64,000 nt of DNA from Burkholderia dolosa (GCF_902499135.1 NZ_CABVPR010000022.1:1-64000), one strand, 5' to 3'. Shown: positions 8,652-17,860, counted from the first letter of the stretch. Notes: generated by a model not told the origin, from the letters alone. A program made the numbers and translations.

Positions 8652-10034
8652 ATGAACGGCGAAACCGTCATCGACATCGGCACGGTGATCGAGCGCCAGC
8701 AGACGACCCGCTTCGGCGTGCTGTTGATCGTCGCGATGGGCGTGATGATGATGACCGAGGGCTACGACCTCGCCGCGATGGCGTTCGCGGCGCCGGCGCT
8801 CAGCCGCGCGTGGCACCTCGAGCATGGCGTGCTCGGCCCGGTGTTCGGCGCATTCGTGTTCGGCACGATGATCGGCGCGTTCGTGCTCGGCTATCTCGGC
8901 GACGTGATCGGCCGCAAACGCATGATCGTGATCGGCAGCGTCGTGCTCGCGGGCTTCACGCTCGCCGCGTCGCGCGCAACCGGCCTCGAGCAGCTGATGG
9001 TGCTGCGCTTTCTCGCGGGCATCGGCATCGGCGGCGTGGTGCCGAACGCGATCGCGTACACGACGGAGTTCGCGCCGAAGCGCTGGCGCGCGACGTGGGT
9101 CACGCTGATGTACAGCGGCTATACGATCGGCAGCAGCGTGGGCGGTCTCGTGTCGGCGTGGTTCGTGCCGACGTTCGGCTGGCAGGTGGTGTTCGTGATC
9201 GGCGGCATCGCGCCGCTCGTGTCGAGCGCGATGCTGTGGCTCGCGGTGCCGGAGTCGATCCGCTTCCTGACGCTCAAGGGCCGTCACGCCGAAGTCGCGC
9301 GAATCGTCGCGCGGATCGCGCCGGGCTTCGCCGTGCCGCCGCATGCGCGCTTCGCGATCGGCGGCGCGTCGCCGGGCCACGCACACGAGCGCAGCCGCGA
9401 CGGGTCGCTGCGGCTGCTGTTCGCGGGCCGGCTGCGTGCGCTGACGCCCGTGCTGTGGGCGGTCTACGTCGCGAACTCGATGGCGCTGTTTTTTCTCAGC
9501 AGCTGGCTGCCGGTGCTGATCGAAAGCGCGGGTCTCGCGCCGCGCGACGCGGCGCTCGTCTCGACGATGTTCCAGCTCGGCGGCACGCTCGGCGGGCTCG
9601 CGCTGATGCGCTTCGTCGATACGTGCGGCGCGATCATCATCACCGTGCTGCCGCTCGTCGGTACGCCGCTCGTCGCGCTGCTCGGCACCGGACTGCCCGG
9701 CCCGATGCTGGTCGCGGCGGTGTTCCTGACCGGCTTCACGGTGGTCGGCACGCAGTTCGGGCTGAACGCGGTCGCGGCGCTCGTGTATCCGACCGCGCTG
9801 CGCGCGAAAGGCACGGGTGCGGCGGTCGGTATCCAGAAGATCGGCGCGATCGCCGGACCGGTGATCGGCGGGATGCTGATGTCCGCGCATCTGCCGGTCG
9901 AGCGGATGTTCTTCCTCGGCGCCGTGCCGGTCGCCTTCGTCGCGCTGCTCGCTTTCGCGCTCGGCCGTCTGCATCGTCGCCGCGACGATGCCGCGCCGGA
10001 CAACACTGAAACAGGAGCCGCCCATGTCGCTTGA
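8652..10034 (+). CDS. MFS transporter, AAHS (aromatic acid:H+ symporter) type
   Basis: The 460-aa inner-membrane protein has about 12 hydrophobic segments. Near residue 37 it carries EGYDLAAMAFAAPAL, the family form of the first-helix motif DGxD seen in PcaK/BenK-like carriers. The loop motif GYLGDVIGRKR follows helix 2. Members import aromatic or other carboxylates with protons. The exact substrate cannot be read from sequence. The last 11 bases overlap the dioxygenase gene, which supports a single operon. A close relative lies in the same cluster at 14206-15609. Confidence 0.88.
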   Translation: MNGETVIDIGTVIERQQTTRFGVLLIVAMGVMMMTEGYDLAAMAFAAPALSRAWHLEHGVLGPVFGAFVFGTMIGAFVLGYLGDVIGRKRMIVIGSVVLAGFTLAASRATGLEQLMVLRFLAGIGIGGVVPNAIAYTTEFAPKRWRATWVTLMYSGYTIGSSVGGLVSAWFVPTFGWQVVFVIGGIAPLVSSAMLWLAVPESIRFLTLKGRHAEVARIVARIAPGFAVPPHARFAIGGASPGHAHERSRDGSLRLLFAGRLRALTPVLWAVYVANSMALFFLSSWLPVLIESAGLAPRDAALVSTMFQLGGTLGGLALMRFVDTCGAIIITVLPLVGTPLVALLGTGLPGPMLVAAVFLTGFTVVGTQFGLNAVAALVYPTALRAKGTGAAVGIQKIGAIAGPVIGGMLMSAHLPVERMFFLGAVPVAFVALLAFALGRLHRRRDDAAPDNTETGAAHVA

Positions 10035-10941
10035 AGTCGTTCCCATCGACGCCGCGCGTGCCGACTTCGTCGGTCTCGCGAGCGGCATCGATCTGACGTC
10101 GCCCGTTTCCGAACGGCTCGCGTGCGCGATCGACGCCGCGATGAATCGCTACGCGGTGCTGGTGTTCCGCGGTCAGCCGCTCACGCAGGATCAGCAGCTC
10201 GCGTTCGCGCGTGCGCTCGGACCGCTCGATCTCGGTTTCAAGCGCGTCGCGCGCCCGCATGCGCGGCTCGCATACCAGGAGCTCGCGGACATCTCGAACG
10301 TAGACGAGTCCGGACAGATCGCGGAGCGCACGCACCGGCGCATCGTCGGCAATCTGGCGAACCAGCTGTGGCACAGCGACAGCTCGTTCCAGCAGCCGGC
10401 GGCGCGCTATTCGATGCTGCATGCGGTCGTCGTGCCGGAGTCGGGCGGCGAGACCGAGTTCGCGGACATGCGCGCCGCATGGGATGCGCTCGACCCTCGC
10501 GAGCAGCGCGAACTCGAAGGACTCGAAGCCGAGCACTACGCGCTGCACTCGCGCTTCCTGCTCGGCGACACCGACTACAGCGACGAGCAGCGCAACGCGC
10601 TGCCGCCGGTGCGCTGGCCGCTGGTGCGCGAGCACGCCGGGTCGGGGCGCCGCCATCTGTTCATCGGCGCGCACGCGACGCACATCGTCGGCCGCACGCT
10701 GGCCGAAGGCCGCGTGCTGCTGATGGATCTGCTCGAGCATGCCACCGCGCGCCGTTTCGTGTATTCGCATCGCTGGCTGCCCGGCGACCTCGTGATCTGG
10801 GACAACCGCTGCACGCTGCACCGCGGCCGCCGTCACGATCTGTCGGTGCGCCGCGAACTGCGGCGCGCGACGACGATCGACGTCGACCGGCACGTGGCGC
10901 CGCAAGCGGCGCAACTCGAACCTGTACAGGGAGCGCGCTAA
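10024..10941 (+). CDS. TauD/TfdA-family Fe(II)/2-oxoglutarate dioxygenase
   Basis: The 305-aa protein has the facial triad of the family: H117 and D119 in LWHSDSSF and the distal H266 in CTLHRGRRHD. Arginines for 2-oxoglutarate follow. Such enzymes hydroxylate a substrate while turning 2-oxoglutarate into succinate. TauD, TfdA and several hydroxylating catabolic enzymes are relatives. ATG 10024 is preferred over upstream frames because of the AGGAG about 7 bases before it. In this operon it could create the hydroxyl group that one of the dehydratases then removes; that order is inference. Confidence 0.88.
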   Translation: MSLEVVPIDAARADFVGLASGIDLTSPVSERLACAIDAAMNRYAVLVFRGQPLTQDQQLAFARALGPLDLGFKRVARPHARLAYQELADISNVDESGQIAERTHRRIVGNLANQLWHSDSSFQQPAARYSMLHAVVVPESGGETEFADMRAAWDALDPREQRELEGLEAEHYALHSRFLLGDTDYSDEQRNALPPVRWPLVREHAGSGRRHLFIGAHATHIVGRTLAEGRVLLMDLLEHATARRFVYSHRWLPGDLVIWDNRCTLHRGRRHDLSVRRELRRATTIDVDRHVAPQAAQLEPVQGAR

Positions 10942-12228
10942 ATGCAGCTGAACGACGACGAACGGGCGATGCTCGACGGCCGCGACGGCGCGGCCGTGCA
11001 GCGCGCGATGGATCTGCTGGTGCGCTACGGCGAAGCGCTCGGCGCGCCGCGGCTGGTGGATACCCACAACGTATGCGGCACGGTCGGCGCGACGATGCCG
11101 TTCCTGCGCGATTACGCGGCGAAGCACGGCGGCCTCGACGCGGTGTTTTCCGAATTCAACCTCGATAGCCCGGAGGTGGTCGAAGTGCCGAAGGCGAAGG
11201 TCTTCAGCAGCCATCTGCAGCAGGGGCTCGACCCGCAGCATGCGCAGCGGCAAGGCATCGACGGCGAGATCGTGAAGCTGTATCGCCAGGGCGAGGCGTT
11301 CACCGGACGGCTCGGCATTCAGCCGCTCAATACCTGCGCGCCGTATCTGACCGGCAACGTGCCGGTGCGCGGCGAGCATTGCGCGTGGATGGAGTCGTCG
11401 GCGGTCATCTACATCAACGCGGTGCTCGGCGCGCGCACCAATGCCGAAGGGCGCGAGAGCACCGGCGCCGCGATGCTGACCGGCAAGATTCCGTACTGGG
11501 GCCTGCACCTGGACGAAAACCGCGGCGGCACGCATCTGATCGAACTCGACGTCGACGTGACGACGGTGCAGGACTGGGGGCTGCTCGGCTACTACGTCGG
11601 CGAACTCGTGCAGGACCGCATTCCGGTGCTCGACGGGCTGCGCGACGTGCCGAACCTGCCGAAGCTCAAGCACTTCGGCGCGGCCGCGGCTTCCTCGGGC
11701 GGCGTCGAGATGTACCACATCGTCGGCCAGACGCCGGAGGCGCGCACGCGCGACGAAGCGTTTCGCGGCCGCAAGCCGCTCGAGACGATCCGCTACGGCG
11801 CGGCCGAGCGGCGCGTCGCGTACGAGCGCGTCAACGTCACCGCGAAAGACGCGCAGGTCGACTTCGTGATGCTCGGCTGCCCGCACTATTCGATTGAGCA
11901 GATCTGGGAGGTCTGCCAGTTGCTCGACGGCCGCCGTATCAGCGCGAATACCGAACTGTGGATCTTCACCGCGCGCGCGACGCGCCAGCTGGCGGACCAG
12001 GCCGGCTATACGAAGCTGATCGAGGATGCGGGCGGCGTGCTGATGACCGACACGTGCTCGGCGATCGGTCGCGTGATGCCCAAGGGGACGCGCGTCGTCG
12101 CACTCGACTCGGCGAAGCAGGCGCACTACTTGCCGGCGATCATGGGCGTGCAGGCGTGGTTCGGCACGACGGCCGACTGTATCGACGCGGCCGTGAGCGG
12201 CCGCTGGAGCGGAGGGCGGGACGCATGA
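10942..12228 (+). CDS. Aconitase X catalytic (large) subunit, hydroxyproline-dehydratase-like
   Basis: The 428-aa protein matches the DUF521/AcnX large-subunit family. Conserved cysteine-containing stretches are visible: HNVCGTVG, LNTCAPYLTG, MLGCPHYS and TDTCSAIGR. The active-site serine region ASSGGVEMYH is also present. Characterised AcnX proteins dehydrate cis-3-hydroxy-L-proline, or act on mevalonate 5-phosphate in archaea, using an Fe-S centre. The gene begins immediately after the dioxygenase stop and overlaps the small-subunit gene in ATGA. The proposed substrate is a hydroxylated amino or carboxylic acid; cis-3-hydroxyproline is one option, but the neighbours (IlvD, TauD) are not the standard companions of that pathway. 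Confidence 0.87.
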   Translation: MQLNDDERAMLDGRDGAAVQRAMDLLVRYGEALGAPRLVDTHNVCGTVGATMPFLRDYAAKHGGLDAVFSEFNLDSPEVVEVPKAKVFSSHLQQGLDPQHAQRQGIDGEIVKLYRQGEAFTGRLGIQPLNTCAPYLTGNVPVRGEHCAWMESSAVIYINAVLGARTNAEGRESTGAAMLTGKIPYWGLHLDENRGGTHLIELDVDVTTVQDWGLLGYYVGELVQDRIPVLDGLRDVPNLPKLKHFGAAAASSGGVEMYHIVGQTPEARTRDEAFRGRKPLETIRYGAAERRVAYERVNVTAKDAQVDFVMLGCPHYSIEQIWEVCQLLDGRRISANTELWIFTARATRQLADQAGYTKLIEDAGGVLMTDTCSAIGRVMPKGTRVVALDSAKQAHYLPAIMGVQAWFGTTADCIDAAVSGRWSGGRDA

Positions 12229-12680
12229 GCGCGAATCGCGAAACGAGCGGCCAAGCCGGCACGCCGATCGTGCTGCGCGGACGCAAGGTGGTCGGCGGCT
12301 GTGTCGAGGGCGAAGCGCTCGTCACGCGCGACCGCATCTCCGGCTGGGGCGGCATCGATCCGCGCACCGGCACGATCATCGAGACGCGTCACGAGCTGCG
12401 CGGCCGGAGCTTCGCGAACAAGGTGCTGGTGTTTCCCGGCGCAAAGGGTTCGTCGGGATGGTCGAGCCAGTTCCATATCGCACGCATCGCCGGTACGGCG
12501 CCGGCCGCGATGCTGTTCAACGAAATGACCACGAAGATCGCGCTCGGTGCGGTGGTGAGCCACGCGCCGTCGTTGACCGACTTCGACATCGATCCGCTCG
12601 ACGTGATCGAAACGGGCGACTGGGTTCGCGTCGACGCCGATCGCGGCGTCGTCGAAGTGCTCAAGCGCAGCCGCGTCTGA
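12225..12680 (+). CDS. Aconitase X swivel (small) subunit, DUF126
   Basis: The 151-aa protein carries the swivel-domain signature of AcnX small subunits: FPGAKGSSGWSSQF near residues 70-83 and the NEMTTKIALGAV segment. It pairs with the large subunit to close the active site. Its ATG overlaps the stop of the large-subunit gene (ATGA), a coupling typical of subunits made in equal amounts. No unusual features. Confidence 0.87.
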   Translation: MSANRETSGQAGTPIVLRGRKVVGGCVEGEALVTRDRISGWGGIDPRTGTIIETRHELRGRSFANKVLVFPGAKGSSGWSSQFHIARIAGTAPAAMLFNEMTTKIALGAVVSHAPSLTDFDIDPLDVIETGDWVRVDADRGVVEVLKRSRV

Positions 12681-12738
12681 TTCTGCCGCGCGGCCGTGCC
12701 CGCGCGTCGCCGCGATGGCTTTTCAAGGAGGAAGTGTT

Positions 12739-14040
12739 TTGAAGACTGGTACTCGTATCGTCCGCCGCGACGGCCAACGGACGGGCTGGAAACTCGACGC
12801 GGACGTGTGCATCGTCGGCGCGGGCATCGCCGGCACGTCGGCCGCGCTCGAAGCCGCCGCGCTCGGCCGCAAGGTCGTGCTGGTGGACAGCCTGCCGGCG
12901 CTCGGCGGCCAGGCGGTGAACTCGATCATCGGCACGTTCTGCGGGCTGTTCTCGAACGGGCCGAAGCGCTTCCAGGTGACGCACGGCATCGCGGACGGCA
13001 TCCTGCACGATCTCGGCGAGAAGGGCGCGCTGCACTACAAGGAAGGGCCGCTGACGACCGTCGTGCTGTACGACGAAGTCGCGCTCGCGCGCTGGATCGA
13101 GCAGAAGATGCTCGACGCAGGCATCACCGTCGTGCTCGGCGCCGTGTTGCGCGACGTGGTGCGCGAAGGGCGGCGGGTGCGCGAGCTCGACGTCGCGACG
13201 CGCTACGGCGACGTGCGCATCGCGGCCGACGGCTTCGTCGACGCGAGCGGCGATGCCGCGCTCGCATGGCTCGCCGGGTTCGACTGCCAGGAGCCGGAGA
13301 CGCCGATTCGCGGCACGCAGATGATCGTGCTCGAGAATCTCGACGAGACCGATCTGCCGGCGCCGCCCGCATTTCGCGAGCGCGTCGAGGAAAAGGCGCA
13401 CGCGTACGGGCTGGAGCGCAAGGACGGGCTCGTGTTCTATTTCCGCGGCCGCAACATCGGCATTGCGAACATGACGCACATCGAGACGCCGCTCGAGCCG
13501 ATGGCGGCGTCGCGCACCGCGCTCGTCGGGCGCGAGCAGGCGGACCGCGCGTTCGAGTTTCTGCGCGGCGAGTATCCGCACATCTATCGCAACGCGCGCA
13601 TCCGCAGCTACGGGCTGCCCGGCATCCGGCAGACGCGCTGGATCGTCGGCGCTCAGCGGTTGACCTCGGCAGACGTGATCGCCGCCACGCGGTTTCCGGA
13701 CGCCGTTGCGCGCACGTCGTGGCCGATCGAATTGCACGATCGCGCCGAAGGCTATGAATGGAAGCCGTTCGGCGACGACCATCTGCATACCGTGCCGTTC
13801 GGCAGCCTCGTCGTGAAGGACGCGGACAACCTGATCGCGGTCGGCCGCTGCATCGACGCGGACCCGACCGCACTGTCGAGCGTGCGCGTGATGGGGCCGT
13901 GCATCGCGATGGGCGCGGCGGCCGCGCATGCGTTCGATCTCGCGGACGGCGGCAGCGTGCACGACATCGATCGCGGGATGCTGCGCGAGCGGCTCGCCGA
14001 CAACGTCGATCGAATCGATCCGCCGCATCTGAAGCACTGA
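12739..14040 (+). CDS. FAD-dependent oxidoreductase (FAD_oxidored family)
   Basis: The 433-aa protein begins with an FAD-binding Rossmann fold, VCIVGAGIAGTSAALEAA, followed by GGQAVNS; AVGRCIDADPTALSS near the C-terminus is the second FAD contact. It belongs to flavoproteins usually placed beside catabolic dehydratases, and the electron acceptor is unknown. I place the start at TTG 12739, not ATG 12715, because a strong AAGGAGG (12725-12731) lies 7 bases before the TTG and would be inside the coding region of the longer form. It follows the AcnX small subunit by 58 bases. Confidence 0.83.
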   Translation: MKTGTRIVRRDGQRTGWKLDADVCIVGAGIAGTSAALEAAALGRKVVLVDSLPALGGQAVNSIIGTFCGLFSNGPKRFQVTHGIADGILHDLGEKGALHYKEGPLTTVVLYDEVALARWIEQKMLDAGITVVLGAVLRDVVREGRRVRELDVATRYGDVRIAADGFVDASGDAALAWLAGFDCQEPETPIRGTQMIVLENLDETDLPAPPAFRERVEEKAHAYGLERKDGLVFYFRGRNIGIANMTHIETPLEPMAASRTALVGREQADRAFEFLRGEYPHIYRNARIRSYGLPGIRQTRWIVGAQRLTSADVIAATRFPDAVARTSWPIELHDRAEGYEWKPFGDDHLHTVPFGSLVVKDADNLIAVGRCIDADPTALSSVRVMGPCIAMGAAAAHAFDLADGGSVHDIDRGMLRERLADNVDRIDPPHLKH

Positions 14041-14205
14041 CGCAACACCTGCCGGCGGCGCGGAAATACCGAAGAGGTGCATCGGGCGTTCTGCAACGAC
14101 GCCCGCGACCTGCACCCGCTGCCGCGCCGGCCGGACACGAAATGACGGAACGCGCGACGCGCCGGGATCGGCCCGCGGGCCGACGCGGCACCTGTGGAGG
14201 AGACG

Positions 14206-15609
14206 ATGAATCAAACGCTGCCCGATGCGCGCACGGTGGACGTGTCGCGCCTGATCGACGAACAGGGAATCGGCCGCTTCGCGATCGTGCTGATCGCGTC
14301 GACATGGCTCGTGATGCTCACCGACGGCTACGAGCTCAGTGCGCTGGCGTTCGCCGCGCCGTCGCTGATCCGCGCATGGCACATCGAGCGCAGCGTGCTC
14401 GGCCCCGTGTTCGGCGCGAACATCTTCGGGATCATGATCGGCTCGATCCTGTTCGGCTATATCGGCGACCGAATCGGGCGCAAGCGCGCGATCCTGTTCG
14501 GCGCCTGCTGGTACGGGCTCGTCACGCTCGCGACCGCGTGGGCGTCGAGCGTCGATCAGCTGCTGTGGCTGCGCTTCGCCGCGGGCATCGGCATCGGCGG
14601 CGCGGTGCCGAACGCGTTCGTGCTCGTGTCGGAATTCGCGCCGAAGCGGCTGCGCGCCACCTGGGTCACGGTGATGTTTACCGGCTATACGCTCGGCGCG
14701 GGTTTCGGCGGCGGCGTCGCCGTGTGGCTCGTGCCGCACTACGGCTGGCCCGCGGTATTCGTGGTCGGCGGGGTCGCGCCGCTCGCGGTGGCCGGCGCGC
14801 TGTCGTTCGTGATGCCGGAGTCGCTGCGCTATCAGGTGCTGAAGGGCTGGCCCCGCGACGGCATTGCGGCGACCGCCGCGCGCGTGCGGCCCGAACTCGC
14901 GTTGCCGCCGGATGCGCGCTTCGTCGTGACCGACGAGCGCCGCGTCGCGAAGTTCTCGCCGCGCACGCTGTTCGCCGGCCGCCTGCGCTACGTGACGACC
15001 GCGCTGTGGCTCGCGTACATCGCGAATTCGATGGCGCTGTTCTTCCTGCAGAACTGGCTGCCGGTGCTGATCGAGGCGACCGGCGTCGCCGCGCATCGCG
15101 CCGCGCTGACGACGACGCTGTTCTCGGTCGGCGGCACGCTCGGCGGCCTCGTGCTGATGCGCTTCATCGATCGCCATGGCGTGCGGCTCGTCACCTGTCT
15201 GCCGCTCGTCGGCTTTCCGCTCGTCGCGGCGCTCGGAATGAAGCTCGATGCGGGCTGGCTGACGGTTGCGGTGTTCGGCGTCGGCTTTTGCGTCGCCGGC
15301 ACGCAGGCCGGACTCAATGCGGTCGCGTCGATCGTCTATCCGACCAGCTTCCGTTCGAAAGGCACCGGCACCGCGATCGGCGTCGCGAAGATCGGTTCGA
15401 TCTCCGGCCCGATGATCGGCGGGATGCTGCTCGCCGCCCATGTGCCGGTGCGTGAGCTGTTCCAGATCGCGGCGCTGCCGGTCGTCGCCGTCGCCGCGCT
15501 GATGTTCGTGCTCGGCCGCATGTACCGGCCCGGCGACATGCACGACGACGGGCTCGCAGAGCGCGATTCCGCAGGCGCCGAGTCGCCGCTGCCCGCGGCG
15601 GAACGCTAG
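14206..15609 (+). CDS. Second AAHS-type MFS transporter
   Basis: The 467-aa membrane protein is a paralogue of the transporter at 8652-10034. It has TDGYELSALAFAAPSLIRAW near the first helix, the GYIGDRIGRKR loop, and the same order of conserved helix segments (ANSMALFFL.NWLPVLIE, GTQAGLNAVAS). ATG 14206 follows GGAGGAGA. The two carriers may import different forms of the substrate, or one may export an intermediate. It lies 165 bases after the oxidoreductase, so it may have its own promoter. Confidence 0.87.
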   Translation: MNQTLPDARTVDVSRLIDEQGIGRFAIVLIASTWLVMLTDGYELSALAFAAPSLIRAWHIERSVLGPVFGANIFGIMIGSILFGYIGDRIGRKRAILFGACWYGLVTLATAWASSVDQLLWLRFAAGIGIGGAVPNAFVLVSEFAPKRLRATWVTVMFTGYTLGAGFGGGVAVWLVPHYGWPAVFVVGGVAPLAVAGALSFVMPESLRYQVLKGWPRDGIAATAARVRPELALPPDARFVVTDERRVAKFSPRTLFAGRLRYVTTALWLAYIANSMALFFLQNWLPVLIEATGVAAHRAALTTTLFSVGGTLGGLVLMRFIDRHGVRLVTCLPLVGFPLVAALGMKLDAGWLTVAVFGVGFCVAGTQAGLNAVASIVYPTSFRSKGTGTAIGVAKIGSISGPMIGGMLLAAHVPVRELFQIAALPVVAVAALMFVLGRMYRPGDMHDDGLAERDSAGAESPLPAAER

Positions 15610-15754
15610 CAACAGCGGCAGCGGCGGGGCCGGCGGCGCGCAGCGCGCGGCCACGCACGGTCGTCCGAGCAATGCATGCGACGCGTTCGCGTCCGCCGCT
15701 CGTTCCCGCCGCCCGATCCGCATCACGTCACGACCTCGAAACCGGAGAAGCACG

Positions 15755-16945
15755 ATGAAAACGGCAGTCTGCACTGCCGCGGCGGTTTGCGCCCTCGCGG
15801 CGCCGCTCGCGGCCTGCGCGCAAAGCTCGGTCACGTTGTACGGCATCATCGATACGGGCATCGCGTGGACGAATACGGTCGCGTCGTCGATCAGGGCACC
15901 GGGCGCGTCGCGCTGGTCGATGGCGACCGGCTGGGGTAGCGGCGACCGCGTCGGCCTGCTCGGACGCGAGGACCTCGGCGGCGGCCTGTCCGCGGTGTTC
16001 CAGCTCGAAATGGGTTTCAGCGGACTGAACGGCACGTCGTCGCAGGGCGGCCGGCTGTTCGGACGGCAGGCGTACGTCGGCTTGTCGAGCACGCGGTACG
16101 GCAAGCTGACGCTCGGCCGCCAGTACGACTACACGTTCGACTACGTCGCACCGCTGATGTCCTGGCTGATGTTCGGCAGCATCTACGGCGCGCACATCGG
16201 GGACGTCGACGACAGCTTCCAGACGTTCCGCCTGAACAACAGCGTCAAGTACGAGGTGAGTCCGCTCGCGGGACTGAAGCTCGGCGCGCTCTATGCATTC
16301 AGCAATCAGGCCGGCGGCGACGCGGGCCGCGGCTTCGCCAACAACCGCGCGTACGGCTTCGGGCTCGATTATCTGCGTGGACCGTTGCATGTGGTCGCGA
16401 GCTATCTGCAGCTGAACGATCCGTCGGCGGGGCTCGCGTCGGCGAATAATCCGGGCGGCGCGATCGGCGACGAATACAGCGGCTCGACCAGCATTTTCTA
16501 CAACGCGGGCTTCGTCGAGCGCCAGCGGATCACGGCACTCGGAGCCGGCTATTCGTTCGGCGCGGCGTCGGTGAACTTCGTCTTCACCAACACGCTGCTC
16601 GACTATCGCGGCGGCAGCAGCCTGCGCATCAACAACTACGAGATCAACGGACGCTGCTACTTCACGCCGGTGCTGATGGCCGGGGTCGGCTACATCTTCA
16701 CCGACGGCCACGGGTATACCGGCAGCGGCGCGACGTCGTTCGCGGCCGGCGACCGGCCGAGATGGCATCAGGTGGATGCGGGTATCGCGTACCTGCTGTC
16801 GAAGCGCACCGATCTGCATATGTCGATGGTCTATCAACGGCTGGCCGGCGATGCGAGCACCGTTGCGATCAACTTCTTCGGACCGGCGGGGGCGGGGCGC
16901 AGCAGCCAGATCGCGGTGCTGGCCGGGCTGCGGCATCGTTTCTAG
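15755..16945 (+). CDS. Gram-negative outer-membrane porin (Porin_4 type)
   Basis: The 396-aa precursor has a signal peptide (about residues 1-22, MKTAVCTAAAVCALAAPLAA). The typical betaproteobacterial mature start QSSVTLYGIIDTGI follows, and the protein ends in aromatic F (GLRHRF), which the outer-membrane assembly machinery recognises. Repeated alternating beta-strand segments (RLFGRQAYVGLSS, YGKLTLGRQYD) fill the rest. A ribosome site GGAGAAG precedes the ATG. Located at the end of the catabolic cluster, it probably lets the same substrate cross the outer membrane. Confidence 0.9.
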   Translation: MKTAVCTAAAVCALAAPLAACAQSSVTLYGIIDTGIAWTNTVASSIRAPGASRWSMATGWGSGDRVGLLGREDLGGGLSAVFQLEMGFSGLNGTSSQGGRLFGRQAYVGLSSTRYGKLTLGRQYDYTFDYVAPLMSWLMFGSIYGAHIGDVDDSFQTFRLNNSVKYEVSPLAGLKLGALYAFSNQAGGDAGRGFANNRAYGFGLDYLRGPLHVVASYLQLNDPSAGLASANNPGGAIGDEYSGSTSIFYNAGFVERQRITALGAGYSFGAASVNFVFTNTLLDYRGGSSLRINNYEINGRCYFTPVLMAGVGYIFTDGHGYTGSGATSFAAGDRPRWHQVDAGIAYLLSKRTDLHMSMVYQRLAGDASTVAINFFGPAGAGRSSQIAVLAGLRHRF

Positions 16946-17011
16946 CGCGCGGACGCCGTGCGACGGGCGTGCGCGGAGAACGCTTGCGCGTCGTTGCGGC
17001 GCGTTTGGCGC

Positions 17012-17067
17012 GTTCGGCACGAGCGGCCCGTTCGGCACGAGCGGCACGAGCGGCACGAGCGGCACGA
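17012..17067. repeat. Short tandem array of a 9-bp unit
   Basis: About six head-to-tail copies of a 9-base unit are present, the last three reading CACGAGCGG without change and the earlier ones varied. It lies in the 298-base gap between the porin and thpR. No gene covers this gap, and I see no other structure in it. Confidence 0.6.
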
Positions 17068-17243
17068 ATTCGGCGCTCGGGCGGCATCGGCAAGCCGCGT
17101 CGCGGCGCGGCGTTGCCGCGGTATTCGAGCCTGTCGCAGACCGGGTTGGCTACGCGCGCGCCGGACCTGTTTCCGCGGCGAGCGGCGCGCCGCCCGATTG
17201 ACGATAATGACTGTTCATCCATCGGCATATCGGTAAACCCGCC

Positions 17244-17831
17244 GTGACCCAACTGACTTTGCCAGGGATCGAAGCGCCGCGGTTGAATCATCGGCTGTTT
17301 TTCGCGGTGCAGCCCGATCCGCAGACCGCCAAGCGGATTGCCGACACGGCGCGCCGCGCTTCGCCGGACGCGCCGGTCGACGACCGCTGGGTCGATACGA
17401 CGCGCCTGCATGTGACGCTGCGTACGCTCGGTGATTTCATGCACGTGCCGCCGGACGTGGTCGTCCGCGCCCGCGATGCGGCACGGCGTGTCCACGCGCG
17501 GCCGTTCGACGTGACGTTCGATCGGATCGTCAGTTTCAAGGGTCGTCCCGACAACTATCCGTGGGTGCTGACTGCGTCCGACGATCCGCGCGAGCTGATC
17601 GATTTGCGGCAGCAACTCGTCGAAGCGCTGAAAAGGACCGGCCTTCGAGTGCCGGGCGCGCTTTCGGCGCTGCACGTCACGCTACGGTACGACGAGCGCC
17701 GCCGCGCGCCGCGCACGGTCGAACCGATGACATGGACGGTGAGCGAGTTCGTGCTGATCGACAGCTGGCTCGGCAGGACACACCACGACGTAATCGGTCG
17801 CTGGCCGTTGAACGCCGACGCGCCGGCCTGA
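17244..17831 (+). CDS. thpR: RNA 2',3'-cyclic phosphodiesterase (2'-5' RNA ligase family)
   Basis: The 195-aa protein has the two HxTx motifs of the 2H phosphoesterase superfamily: LHVTLRTLG near residue 54 and LHVTLRYD near 148. The N-terminal RLFFAVQPD strand is typical of ThpR. The family opens 2',3'-cyclic phosphates on RNA and can reversibly form 2'-5' linkages. The start is GTG 17244, directly before the conserved domain. It converges with the Nudix gene, 29 bases from its end. Confidence 0.88.
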   Translation: MTQLTLPGIEAPRLNHRLFFAVQPDPQTAKRIADTARRASPDAPVDDRWVDTTRLHVTLRTLGDFMHVPPDVVVRARDAARRVHARPFDVTFDRIVSFKGRPDNYPWVLTASDDPRELIDLRQQLVEALKRTGLRVPGALSALHVTLRYDERRRAPRTVEPMTWTVSEFVLIDSWLGRTHHDVIGRWPLNADAPA

Positions 17832-17860
17832 TTGCGCCGGCACGGCGGCGCGGTGCCGAT

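Noticed and set aside
6848-8683. Upstream extension of the LysR frame to a 932-codon frame
   Set aside because: The extension is antisense to the IlvD/Edd gene. The LysR DNA-binding domain starts exactly at ATG 6847.
12661-16104. A minus-strand open frame of 1147 codons
   Set aside because: It is antisense to the flavoprotein, transporter and porin genes, is extremely rich in Arg/His/Ala/Asp and has no domain. This is a by-product of the high GC content.
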